From the NCBI GenBank assembly GCA_016844565.1, contig JAENJB010000137.1, positions 1-5,403 of the forward strand: a stretch of 5,403 nt of DNA, written 5' to 3'. This document shows positions 1 through 5,403 of the stretch, piece after piece. The notes under the pieces were generated by a model that saw nothing but the letters and a program-made list of their open reading frames with translations, was not told where the DNA came from and ran no database searches. Both the position numbers and the translations under genes were made by a program. This stretch comes from Dehalococcoidia bacterium. GTDB lineage: Bacteria; Chloroflexota; Dehalococcoidia; JAENJB01. Position 1 is the first letter of the stretch; each line of letters opens with the position of its first letter.

Positions 1-19
1 TAGTCAGCCAATAGACCCT

Positions 20-823
20 ATGCTCAAATTGTTTTCCGAGATCTCGGGAATGTCGCCAGATCGGAGGGTGCAACATTATCTGCACGTTCTGCTTGTGAGA
101 AAGGAGACCCGACTGAGATTCCAGCTCGTCGGAAACCTAGTTATGGCCCAGGAAGCGATCAGGTTTCCCAACGGAATTGTGCTTGAGACGCAACAGACGC
201 GCAGGAAGCTTACAAGAAGAATCAGCCAGATGAGTGCTGATGAGATAAGGCAGCAAATTACGGAGAGGGTGTACGTTATCGACGGCTCCGTGGATAGCGA
301 CGTTTGGAAGACAGGGCAGATTGCCGAGCGTGTGACAGGCATCGTCGAACAAATAGAACGGACGGTAATCCTCTTGAGTTTCCTGTGCGGAGCCAAGTTA
401 GGGTGGGCACCGGCACAACTAGCATTGGACAGGAACGGTAGCTCCGTGCTGGCGCCAGTGCCCATCAAGTCGAGAGACTACGTCCACGCTGACGAAGCGC
501 ACGTGGGATCGCTGGTTGCTCTGTCAAGACTTGTGGAAAACCTGTCCCCAAGAGTGCGTGTTGACGTTTACCGAGCCATGGACTGGTACCAGCAAGGTGT
601 CAAGTCAGCAAGCCCGTTCAACAGTTTTCTTTCATTTTGGTCGGCGATAGAGACCACGGCTAGAAGCTTGCACCCGAAACTACGTGACAAGAGCGGGAAG
701 ACTCAGATAATACACGCATTTGCCTCAGCATTTGACAGAGAAGCTCGGCCAGCATCTAGGGAACAAGGAGAGTTACATCCACATACGGAACGACATTGCC
801 CATGGCAACATATCCGAAGCTGA
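20..823 (+). CDS. Apea/MauJ-like HEPN-domain protein, main frame (frameshifted near its 3' end)
   Basis: This frame gives 267 residues. Residues about 186-214 (start A-M-D-W-Y-Q-Q-G, then F-x-S-F-W-S-A-I-E) match the helix pattern of Apea-like/MauJ-type HEPN proteins, which are all-helical and in several families act as metal-independent RNases. From about residue 234 the frame loses family resemblance and becomes rich in H, R, E and P, ending at 823, while the expected HEPN motif appears in the next frame (786-803). The native protein therefore probably continues to 932, giving 303 residues if one base is removed. ATG 20 has no good Shine-Dalgarno sequence and the frame is open to base 2, so the true start may lie left of the window. 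Residues 1-185 have no fold I recognise; they may be a sensor or partner domain. The HEPN call is fairly secure; the role in defence is inference. Confidence 0.6.
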   Translation: MLKLFSEISGMSPDRRVQHYLHVLLVRKETRLRFQLVGNLVMAQEAIRFPNGIVLETQQTRRKLTRRISQMSADEIRQQITERVYVIDGSVDSDVWKTGQIAERVTGIVEQIERTVILLSFLCGAKLGWAPAQLALDRNGSSVLAPVPIKSRDYVHADEAHVGSLVALSRLVENLSPRVRVDVYRAMDWYQQGVKSASPFNSFLSFWSAIETTARSLHPKLRDKSGKTQIIHAFASAFDREARPASREQGELHPHTERHCPWQHIRS

Positions 824-932
824 TGTGGGCCAAAAGCATCGCGTTGAAGATCGATTACTCGAAATCGAGCGGCTAGCCAGGGAATTCCTGCTGAGGACTC
901 TAAGGATGAGATCCTACCAAGTGCAAAACTGA
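720..932 (+). pseudogene. Displaced C-terminal part of the HEPN gene, carrying the RNDIAH motif
   Basis: This frame contains H-I-R-N-D-I-A-H-G-N, a textbook HEPN R-x4-H motif, with Arg at 786-788 and His at 801-803. It then runs through a charged helical tail to a TGA at 930-932. A stop at 708-710 closes the frame on its upstream side, and the TTG at 720 has no ribosome binding site, so it is not a separate gene. Moving from the upstream frame into this one needs one base to be skipped. Dropping one T of the TTT run at 719-721 gives a smooth join (I-I-H-A then L-P-Q-H-L-T-E-K-L-G), with Arg256 and His261 of a 303-residue protein. The exact site of the shift is not fixed; anywhere in about 711-785 is possible. 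If the shift is real, the main frame lacks the putative catalytic motif and would be inactive. Confidence 0.65.
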
Positions 933-977
933 GCAGGCAGCTGGATGACTTGAACGACACATCCTGACGAAAAGTGA

Positions 978-989
978 CGCCAAAAGGCG
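978..989 (-). terminator. Short hairpin between the convergent genes
   Basis: CGCC and GGCG form a perfect 4-bp stem with a 4-base loop (AAAA on plus, TTTT on minus). It sits two bases beyond the stop codon of the minus-strand restriction-modification gene and 45 bases past the HEPN stop. On the minus strand it is followed by TCACTTTTCG, a loose U-rich tail. The stem is short, so it is at best a weak terminator. Confidence 0.25.
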
Positions 990-990
990 G

Positions 991-1425
991 CTACTGGGTT
1001 GGTGCGTGCGCCTTCAAGAGTTCCGCTACAAGCTTGTCCATCTTCTCGGCTACACCGTCCTCGCGCAAAGCGGCGCGGATTCTCTGCCTGGCCTTCACGA
1101 AGTGTATCCCTTCGCTCAGTTCAACGGCAGCGGCAACCTTTTCCGCGTGAGCGGCTGCCTTCGCCAGTTCCTTGTGTAGTTTATTGGAGCCGTCAAAATG
1201 GGGAATCGGCAGAGAGAGCATTACCTTATCGAAGTGGCGAGCTCCCCACTGGCCTCTTGCCTGAAGCCCCTCCGCCTTCTGACGCGCGGTCTCACTGTTT
1301 AGTACCGCCAGAAGATAGCGCCCCTCACCGACCGAGTTGACTGCCATCCAATACAGCCCGTGTTCAACGATCGCCTGCGGGTCATGTAGCAGACTCCCCG
1401 CCGGCACCGTGCCAGACGCCGAGCG
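991..1425 (-). pseudogene. Displaced C-terminal part of the Type IIG-like restriction-modification protein
   Basis: These 144 codons follow the frame of the 867-residue protein after a one-base skip at the GGGG run 1425-1428. In the restored 997-residue protein they are residues 854-997. They hold S-A-S-G-T (855-859), H-G-L-Y-W-M-A-V-N-S (875-884), L-N-S-E-T (895-899) and R-G-Q-W-G-A-R-H-F-D-K (910-920) followed by L-P-I-P-H-F-D. The latter is typical of the closing part of the target-recognition region in Eco57I-like and related N6-adenine methylases. A helical, charged tail follows, ending in a TAG at 991-993. The frame stays open upstream to an ATG at 1597-1599, but the residues encoded there look like out-of-frame translation, and the main frame clearly codes for protein in that stretch. 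It is therefore a severed tail, not an independent gene. Confidence 0.7.
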
Positions 1426-3985
1426 GGGCAACCGGGAATTGGGCGGAAAGCTGACCGTAGTAGTCCAACTGCTGCACGAGGGTTCTCCTGCCGCTACCGT
1501 TTTGCGACCAGACGCGCTCGGCCTCTGCCAGCCACCCGGCCAGATGCGAGTAGCCACGGGCTTGAGCCTCGGCGGCGGCGAGCAAGTGCTTTCGTTCATT
1601 GTCCCAGGGCACTACTGATAAGATCGGCGAGAGGACTCGGAATGGCCCGATAGATTCCCCCAGATAGAGCGGACGCAGAAAATCAGTCTCAATATTGCCT
1701 CTGAGTGAGCGCATGTTCTTCCAAGGCGGTTTCTCCTGAGTAGTACGACGACTCTCAACCAGTGGCGCTAGTGGGCTGGTGCCTAACTTACCAGCCTCAA
1801 CCGCCTGCACTCTGAACAAAACCGACGGGAAAACCACGGCCCCATCTCTAAATCTGCCTGCGTACCCCGCCGTGACTCTGTCCACGCGCTCGCTCGGCCA
1901 AGGAGCGTCATGCCAGGACAAATACTGGCTAGCCTCCGTTCCCGAGGCGTCGCGTCGCGGCAGAATACCAGCAGCGACCTGCACCCTGCTCGGTAGCCTT
2001 GGCCCTGAACCATCGCCGGACTTGGCAAAGAGTACGCAGGAGGGGATCGGGAAGAGAGGTTGCACCTGGTCTGAAAATGACCAGGCAGCCGTGAATTGTG
2101 CGCTGACGTAAATGAGCCTGGAGCTCCCTCTTTGGGGAGCACCGTACAGACCTGTCCTGAACCGAGCAAACTGGCGCCGGGTCATAGCGGCGTAGGGCAT
2201 GACGAAAGCGATGACTCCGCCATCCCTGAGATAAAGCTCCACGCAGCGCACGAAGAAGTATGATGATAGGTCCTGCTGTTGCGCCACCTGGCCGTGCCAG
2301 ATGCCGAATGACTGGCACTCGGTACGAAAACGTGCCTGCAGGTCCGCATCCATGAAGCGGTAAGAAAGCCAGGGAGGATTGCCGATGACCACGTCTACCT
2401 TCTGACTCTGCTGAGATAGCCAGATAGGGCGCACCAGGTTGCGCATCACGAAGCCCCAGATGTGGTCTCGTCCACCGCGATGCAACTGGTGCAGGGTATC
2501 ATAGGTCTGCGTGAGCGTGTTCAGTGTCGCCGGACTCAGGCGGTAATCGCGCTGAAGCCAGGCTGCCAGTCCCTCAGCGGGCGCATTCTGCTCGCTCAGT
2601 TCCAGCATACGTCCGATAACAGCGTCAAAAATGACCGGGTCGCGCGTGACCTCAAAAGGGAATTCGAGCAACTCCCGGCTTTCAGGAATTTCGATCAGCA
2701 CGTCGCGTTCCGCCAGGAAACCGCGTGTATTCCACTGCAGTGAATCACCGATATACACCGGAATATTGATGTTGGATGGGCGGTGCTTCAATCGCTCCGG
2801 GCCAAACGCCAGCAAGAACGTGACACGCGCTATCTGGGCCGAGACTGGATGAACGTCAACGCCGCAGACTTGCCGACAGGCGCGTTGGATAGCATCCTGT
2901 ATGGGAATCCCGGCTTCTTCATCTGCCTTCAGCAGCCGACGGACGGCATGAAATAGGAACGTGCCGGACCCGCAGGCCGGGTCAAGCACACGTTGCTCCA
3001 GGGGATTGACAATGACATGAGCACACATTCGCTCGGCTAGCCAGTCCGGGGTGTAGTATTCCCCCAGGAAATGGCGCTGCTCAGGGTCAATCAAAGATTC
3101 GTAAAGCCCCTTGAGGACGTCGGTCTGTACGTCCTCAAGCCGGAAACGACTGGCCTGCAAGGCGACCCGACGTACCAGGTCCGGCCCTTTCGCCGAGGCA
3201 AGCGGCCAGTCGAAGAAGTCTGATTCGACCACCCCTCCTATGCCGGCTTCGCTGAAACGACGGCCGGACAGTAGCTCGCCAGGCTCAGCTATGACTACTC
3301 CCAGCACTTTGGCGGCCATTGTCTTGGCAATAATCGTCAGGTAGGTGTGCTGCAAGAACAATACGTCCTCGTTTAGGGCGGCCCCATAGACGCGCCGGAT
3401 AAGTTGTGCCCAGAGGTCACGCTTCAGCCGCACGTCGGGATGCTCGCGAAGTTCATTCCAGATAGCGGTGAGTTCTTGCCTGGCTACATTCCACGCAAGG
3501 CTGCTCCGGCCAAGTTCCCTCTGGACGACATCCGGGTTAGGCTCCAATTCGGTGCTGACCGCGACAACTGAACTGAGCCACACAAGCAGTTCATGCGGTT
3601 TATCACTCGGTGTAGTGAAGGGCTGGAACTGACAAAGCTTACCGCCGCGCAGCTCATAAGGTACGAATGTTGCCCCGTCGGTGACCACCCCGACGAAATG
3701 CGTGCTGGTCTCCGCTTCCCGTTGAGCAAGATAACCGGGCAGTTTACCCTCGGCATCGCGCTGCTCGCGCCTCAGGTCAGACTTGAACTCGAACAGAGTC
3801 CTTCCGAGCAGGGCATCAACGCGCCCGTGCACTTCCGGCACCTGGCGCTCGAAGGCAACCTCCGTGCTCCTGGCCCCAAGCCCGTTTACGAGCAGTTCGT
3901 AGACCAGCGAGCGCACTTTCTCATGCTGCGGTCGGGAAGCCAGCTCTGAGACTATTTCGCGTAGGCGGTCTGGAGCTAGCGGCAT
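1382..3985 (-). CDS. Type IIG-like restriction-modification protein: PD-(D/E)XK nuclease fused to an N6-adenine DNA methylase (C-terminus frameshifted)
   Basis: The frame encodes 867 residues. In family members one chain transfers methyl from SAM to adenine N6 at a DNA target and can also cut DNA. Residues 57-68 (D57, then F-E66-F-K68) fit a PD-(D/E)XK nuclease site. Residues 308-313 (L-G-E-Y-Y-T-P) precede motif I, D-P-A-C-G-S-G-T-F (335-343), which binds SAM. G-V-D-V-H-P (375-380) is the next strand, and I-G-N-P-P-W (534-539) is the catalytic motif IV of gamma-type amino methylases. Residues 700-850 should start the target-recognition region. ATG 3985 is preceded by GGTGGAG five bases upstream. 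The last 14 residues are out of frame, and the real end is probably at 991. No S subunit or helicase gene is visible, as expected for a single-chain enzyme. PglX (BREX) and DrmMI (DISARM) share the methylase core, but the N-terminal nuclease signature favours Type IIG. Confidence 0.8.
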   Translation of the reverse strand: MPLAPDRLREIVSELASRPQHEKVRSLVYELLVNGLGARSTEVAFERQVPEVHGRVDALLGRTLFEFKSDLRREQRDAEGKLPGYLAQREAETSTHFVGVVTDGATFVPYELRGGKLCQFQPFTTPSDKPHELLVWLSSVVAVSTELEPNPDVVQRELGRSSLAWNVARQELTAIWNELREHPDVRLKRDLWAQLIRRVYGAALNEDVLFLQHTYLTIIAKTMAAKVLGVVIAEPGELLSGRRFSEAGIGGVVESDFFDWPLASAKGPDLVRRVALQASRFRLEDVQTDVLKGLYESLIDPEQRHFLGEYYTPDWLAERMCAHVIVNPLEQRVLDPACGSGTFLFHAVRRLLKADEEAGIPIQDAIQRACRQVCGVDVHPVSAQIARVTFLLAFGPERLKHRPSNINIPVYIGDSLQWNTRGFLAERDVLIEIPESRELLEFPFEVTRDPVIFDAVIGRMLELSEQNAPAEGLAAWLQRDYRLSPATLNTLTQTYDTLHQLHRGGRDHIWGFVMRNLVRPIWLSQQSQKVDVVIGNPPWLSYRFMDADLQARFRTECQSFGIWHGQVAQQQDLSSYFFVRCVELYLRDGGVIAFVMPYAAMTRRQFARFRTGLYGAPQRGSSRLIYVSAQFTAAWSFSDQVQPLFPIPSCVLFAKSGDGSGPRLPSRVQVAAGILPRRDASGTEASQYLSWHDAPWPSERVDRVTAGYAGRFRDGAVVFPSVLFRVQAVEAGKLGTSPLAPLVESRRTTQEKPPWKNMRSLRGNIETDFLRPLYLGESIGPFRVLSPILSVVPWDNERKHLLAAAEAQARGYSHLAGWLAEAERVWSQNGSGRRTLVQQLDYYGQLSAQFPVAPLGVWHGAGGESAT
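3110..3139. repeat. Perfect 11-bp inverted repeat inside the methylase gene
   Basis: CTTGAGGACGT (3110-3120) and ACGTCCTCAAG (3129-3139) are exact reverse complements separated by 8 bases. On the coding strand they spell codons for L-E-D-V-Q-T-D-V-L-K, at about residues 283-292, just before the conserved L-Y-E-S-L segment. The mRNA could form a stable stem-loop here. Because the residues are likely under protein-level constraint, the symmetry may be incidental. Confidence 0.6.
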
Positions 3986-3998
3986 CTCTTCTCCACCC
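3986..3998 (-). promoter_or_regulatory. Ribosome binding site of the restriction-modification gene
   Basis: Read on the minus strand, GGGTGGAG (3998-3991) is followed by AAGAG and then ATG at 3985. A GGAG core with 5-base spacing is a good Shine-Dalgarno sequence. It supports this start codon. Confidence 0.6.
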
Positions 3999-4021
3999 TA
4001 TGCTTATGTGGCCTTGCGAAC

Positions 4022-4027
4022 ATCTTA
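4022..4027 (-). promoter_or_regulatory. Possible -10 box for the restriction-modification gene
   Basis: TAAGAT on the minus strand matches four of six bases of TATAAT and would give a leader of about 30 bases before ATG 3985. No convincing -35 box is found 16-18 bases upstream, so this is a weak candidate. Confidence 0.25.
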
Positions 4028-4135
4028 TCACAAAGAGCAACATCATGTAGCTGGACATCACCCAGCGACCCAGTCTTCATGTGCCATGCTACCGTTGCAC
4101 AAAACTGACGAATGTTTGGTGCCGTACTGCTCAAC

Positions 4136-4163
4136 AGGACATGCCCCGCAATCGTGCTATGAT
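4136..4163 (+). promoter_or_regulatory. Probable promoter of the SAM methyltransferase gene (extended -10)
   Basis: TATGAT (4158-4163) matches five of six bases of the -10 consensus and is preceded by TGC, giving the TGn extension. AGGACA (4136-4141) matches four of six -35 bases at a 16-base spacing. Transcription would start near 4170, leaving a leader of roughly 90 bases before ATG 4259. Confidence 0.5.
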
Positions 4164-4164
4164 T

Positions 4165-4177
4165 GTGTCCGAGACAC
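4165..4177. promoter_or_regulatory. Small palindrome at the expected transcription start, possible operator
   Basis: GTGTC-CGA-GACAC is a perfect 5-bp inverted repeat with a 3-base centre. It begins two bases after the -10 box, a place where a bound repressor would block transcription. A second, looser inverted repeat (CGTGGC at 4177-4182, GCCACG at 4200-4205) lies in the same leader. No regulator gene is visible, so function is inference. Confidence 0.3.
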
Positions 4178-4258
4178 GTGGCGGTCAGGCGGGATGCTGG
4201 CCACGCCCAAATGCTCGGACAGGATTGAGGAAGTCAAGTAGAATGTATCCCGGATGAG

Positions 4259-4885
4259 ATGAAGGCAGAAAACCGGACAACGGAAACGATCAGAAAGCGA
4301 TACGACCGTATCGCCCCTGTCTACGACCTCATGGAGAGTCTAGTCGAGAGGTGGCGCTTCGGTAAGTGGCGGGAACTGCTGTGGAGCAAGGTGGAAGGTA
4401 AGAAGATCCTTGAGGTCGGCATGGGCACTGGTAAGAACTTCCCCTACTACCCCGCCGAGGCCGAGGTAACCGCCATTGACTTCAGTGAAAAGATGCTCAG
4501 ACGAGCCAGGGCAAGGGCTGAGAGGTACGGTGTTAAGGTCAACCTGCAGCGACAGGATGTGCAGGATCTCAGGTTCGATGACAATACCTTCGATGTGGTA
4601 GTGGCCACCTTTGTATTCTGCTCGGTCCCTGACCCGATAAGGGGCTTGAGGGAGGTCGGGCGCGTGTGCAAGCCGGGCGGCCAGGTGCTCCTGCTGGAGC
4701 ACGTCCTGAGCGCCAACAGTATTCTGGCCTTCCTCATGAATCTAGCAAATCCCATACTCTCAAGGGCTATGGGACCAAACATCAACCGGAGAACCGTCCA
4801 GAACGCGGCTATCAGCGGGCTAAAGGTGGAAGGGGTGACAGACCTCGCGGCCGGAATATTCAAGCTGATTGAGGCCAAGGCTTAG
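4259..4885 (+). CDS. Class I SAM-dependent methyltransferase (Methyltransf_11/UbiE-like)
   Basis: An intact soluble enzyme of 208 residues, the normal length for this family. Residues 10-25 (I-R-K-R-Y-D-R-I-A-P-V-Y-D) are the N-terminal cap typical of UbiE-like and phospholipid N-methyltransferase-like proteins. Motif I is L-E-V-G-M-G-T-G-K (51-59), the SAM-binding loop. D74 in A-I-D-F is the acidic residue expected to hold the SAM ribose, and Q-D (99-100) fits the adenine contact. F-D-V-V-V-A-T-F-V-F (111-120) is motif IV, and K-P-G-G (138-141) leads the next strand. The closing G-P-N-I-N-R-R-T-V (172-180) and G-I-F-K-L-I-E-A (199-206) resemble small methyltransferases of unknown substrate. 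ATG 4259 is the only usable start, because a TGA at 4226 closes the frame upstream. Its ribosome binding site is weak. It is transcribed away from the restriction-modification gene and is probably monocistronic. Acceptor unknown: a quinone, lipid or small molecule is possible. Confidence 0.9.
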   Translation: MKAENRTTETIRKRYDRIAPVYDLMESLVERWRFGKWRELLWSKVEGKKILEVGMGTGKNFPYYPAEAEVTAIDFSEKMLRRARARAERYGVKVNLQRQDVQDLRFDDNTFDVVVATFVFCSVPDPIRGLREVGRVCKPGGQVLLLEHVLSANSILAFLMNLANPILSRAMGPNINRRTVQNAAISGLKVEGVTDLAAGIFKLIEAKA

Positions 4886-4918
4886 TCCTATCTGGATTTG
4901 CTGCTAAGTCTCGGAATT

Positions 4919-4954
4919 TGCAAAGCCTCTTTGCAGCTCTCGGTATTGTAGAGC
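4919..4954 (+). terminator. Tandem hairpins after the methyltransferase gene, possible terminator
   Basis: TGCAAAG-CCT-CTTTGCA (4919-4935) is a perfect 7-bp stem with a 3-base loop. It is followed directly by GCTCT (4936-4940) and AGAGC (4950-4954), a second 5-bp stem with a 9-base loop. They lie 33 bases past the stop codon. The sequence after them (CTTGGTTTGG) is only mildly T-rich, so this is not a classical terminator, but it may stop transcription or protect the mRNA end. Confidence 0.4.
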
Positions 4955-5132
4955 CTTGGTTTGGACGACCGGCCAACAAACACTCAGATTGTCACTCCTG
5001 GGACATTTGCCCGCTTCTTACTTCTCCAACTCCTTCGAGAAAGGTGGCGGATCAGCAATCCCCAGAATAGTCTAGCCACCGCATCTCGGGTTGAAACAGG
5101 AACCTTCGTAGGTACCCCGACCACACATACAC

Positions 5133-5160
5133 TTGACAATGGAAGACAGAATGCTCTACT
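5133..5160 (+). promoter_or_regulatory. Probable sigma-70-type promoter of the lipoprotein gene
   Basis: TTGACA (5133-5138) is a perfect -35 box. TCTACT (5155-5160), 16 bases later, matches four of six -10 bases. Transcription would begin near 5167, giving a short leader of about 40 bases before ATG 5206. Confidence 0.5.
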
Positions 5161-5172
5161 CTTGAAATCAAA

Positions 5173-5194
5173 TCCGCCAGCAGCGGCTGACGGA
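5173..5194 (+). promoter_or_regulatory. Leader hairpin next to the ribosome binding site of the lipoprotein gene
   Basis: Positions 5173-5181 pair with 5186-5194: two 4-bp stems (TCCG/CGGA and CAGC/GCTG) separated by one C-A mismatch, closing a 4-base loop. It would form near the 5' end of the predicted mRNA. The Shine-Dalgarno sequence GGGAGG (5196-5201) starts two bases later, four bases before ATG. It could stabilise the mRNA or tune translation. Confidence 0.35.
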
Positions 5195-5205
5195 AGGGAG
5201 GACAG

Positions 5206-5403
5206 ATGAAAAGATTGGGTTACTTCGTAAGCCTGTTCATGGCCCTGAGTTTGTTGCTGGCGGCGTGCGCTTCACCGAAGGCGCCAGCGCCCGCACCGAC
5301 TCCTTCACCGGCACCGACCGCGCCTGCTCCGTCGGCCCCGCAGCTCACACAGAAACAGCAGTGGATAGAGGGGGCCAAGAAAGAGAGCGAGGTTCAGTTC
5401 TGG
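5206..5403 (+). CDS. Solute-binding lipoprotein of an ABC transporter, N-terminal part (cut by window end)
   Basis: The visible 66 residues begin with a lipoprotein signal peptide: M-K-R, a hydrophobic stretch (5-18), and the lipobox L-A-A-C with the lipidated Cys at residue 21. A flexible linker rich in Ala and Pro follows (24-45) and would tether the protein at the outer face of the membrane. The mature domain opens with Q-W-I-E-G-A-K-K-E-S-E-V-Q-F-W (52-66). This matches the first helix and strand of extracellular solute-binding proteins of the iron/family 1 type, in which a W-x-x-x-x-x-A-K-K-E-G-x-V pattern is common. A strong GGGAGG site four bases before ATG fixes the start. The ligand cannot be read from this fragment; ferric iron, a sugar or another small solute are options. 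Permease and ATPase genes would be expected downstream, outside the window. Confidence 0.75.
   Translation, partial: MKRLGYFVSLFMALSLLLAACASPKAPAPAPTPSPAPTAPAPSAPQLTQKQQWIEGAKKESEVQFW

Larger units (their letters stand above)
4886..5205. other. Intergenic region of 320 bp without a supported gene
   Basis: The first third holds two adjacent hairpins close behind the methyltransferase gene, and the last 75 bases hold the promoter and leader of the lipoprotein gene. The middle (about 4960-5130) has no recognised RNA gene, repeat or riboswitch. It contains only a loose 6-bp inverted repeat (GGTGGC at 5043-5048, GCCACC at 5075-5080). An 82-codon open frame from TTG 4961 lacks a ribosome binding site and protein-like composition. 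Confidence 0.6.

Noticed and set aside
1426..1599. Upstream extension of the tail frame of the restriction-modification gene to an ATG at 1597-1599
   Set aside because: The residues are S/P/R-rich and unlike the family, and the same stretch is clearly coding in the main frame. The ATG is not a real start.
2124..2141. 6-bp inverted repeat GCTCCC/GGGAGC in the methylase gene
   Set aside because: It is short, lies inside coding sequence and has no contextual support; expected by chance in GC-rich DNA.
1783..2318. Long open frames on both strands inside the methylase gene
   Set aside because: They are out-of-frame shadows of a strong coding region and have no domain signatures of their own.
4008..4241. 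77-codon plus-strand open frame starting at GTG in the divergent intergenic region, rich in H and C
   Set aside because: No ribosome binding site, no recognisable domain, and it overlaps the probable promoter and palindrome of the methyltransferase gene.
5043..5080. GGTGGC/GCCACC pair considered as part of a T-box or other riboswitch
   Set aside because: The T-box consensus and specifier structure are absent, the 26-base loop is unstructured, and the predicted promoter lies downstream of it.
4961..5209. 82-codon plus-strand open frame from TTG whose stop overlaps the lipoprotein ATG
   Set aside because: It has no Shine-Dalgarno sequence and shows low-complexity, non-protein-like composition. 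It runs through the TTGACA promoter and leader hairpin; the stop/start overlap looks coincidental.
1..5403. CRISPR arrays, tRNA or rRNA genes, insertion sequences and attachment sites
   Set aside because: No spaced direct repeats, cloverleaf-like segments, transposase frames or terminal repeats were seen on either strand.

Overview
The window shows a convergent pair of defence-type genes, both broken by a single-base frameshift, followed by an intact small methyltransferase and the start of a lipoprotein gene. The DNA is moderately GC-rich and bacterial. The AP-rich lipoprotein linker and the style of the methyltransferase remind me of Chloroflexota (Dehalococcoidia-like) or related environmental bacteria. 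That placement is a weak inference, because nothing in the window is a phylogenetic marker.

Left part (1-990): a plus-strand gene encodes an Apea/MauJ-like HEPN-domain protein. The main frame runs from at least 20 to 823, and is open to the left edge. The hallmark R-N-D-I-A-H motif (786-803) lies in the next frame, which continues to 932, so the gene carries a +1 shift near 711-785. A 58-bp gap then separates it tail-to-tail from the next gene.

Middle (991-3985, minus strand): a large single-chain restriction-modification protein, most like Type IIG/Eco57I-type enzymes. It has an N-terminal PD-(D/E)XK nuclease signature, a gamma-class N6-adenine methyltransferase core (DPACGSGTF and NPPW), and a C-terminal target-recognition region. 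An extra base in a GGGG run (1425-1428) splits it into an 867-residue frame and a 144-residue tail. Removing one base restores a continuous 997-residue protein. Whether both frameshifts are sequencing errors or real inactivation cannot be decided from one sequence.

Right part (3986-5403): a 273-bp divergent intergenic region holds a good extended -10 promoter with an adjacent small palindrome. It precedes an intact 208-residue class I SAM-dependent methyltransferase (4259-4885). A 320-bp gap follows, with two hairpins just after that gene and a TTGACA promoter near its right end. The gap ends at the start of an ABC-type solute-binding lipoprotein (5206 onwards), which is cut by the window edge.

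The HEPN protein and the restriction-modification enzyme may belong to one defence island: HEPN proteins are often RNases or abortive-infection effectors, and both genes face each other with almost no gap. The methyltransferase and the binding protein look like ordinary chromosomal genes beside that island. I see no clear evidence for a wholly new system.
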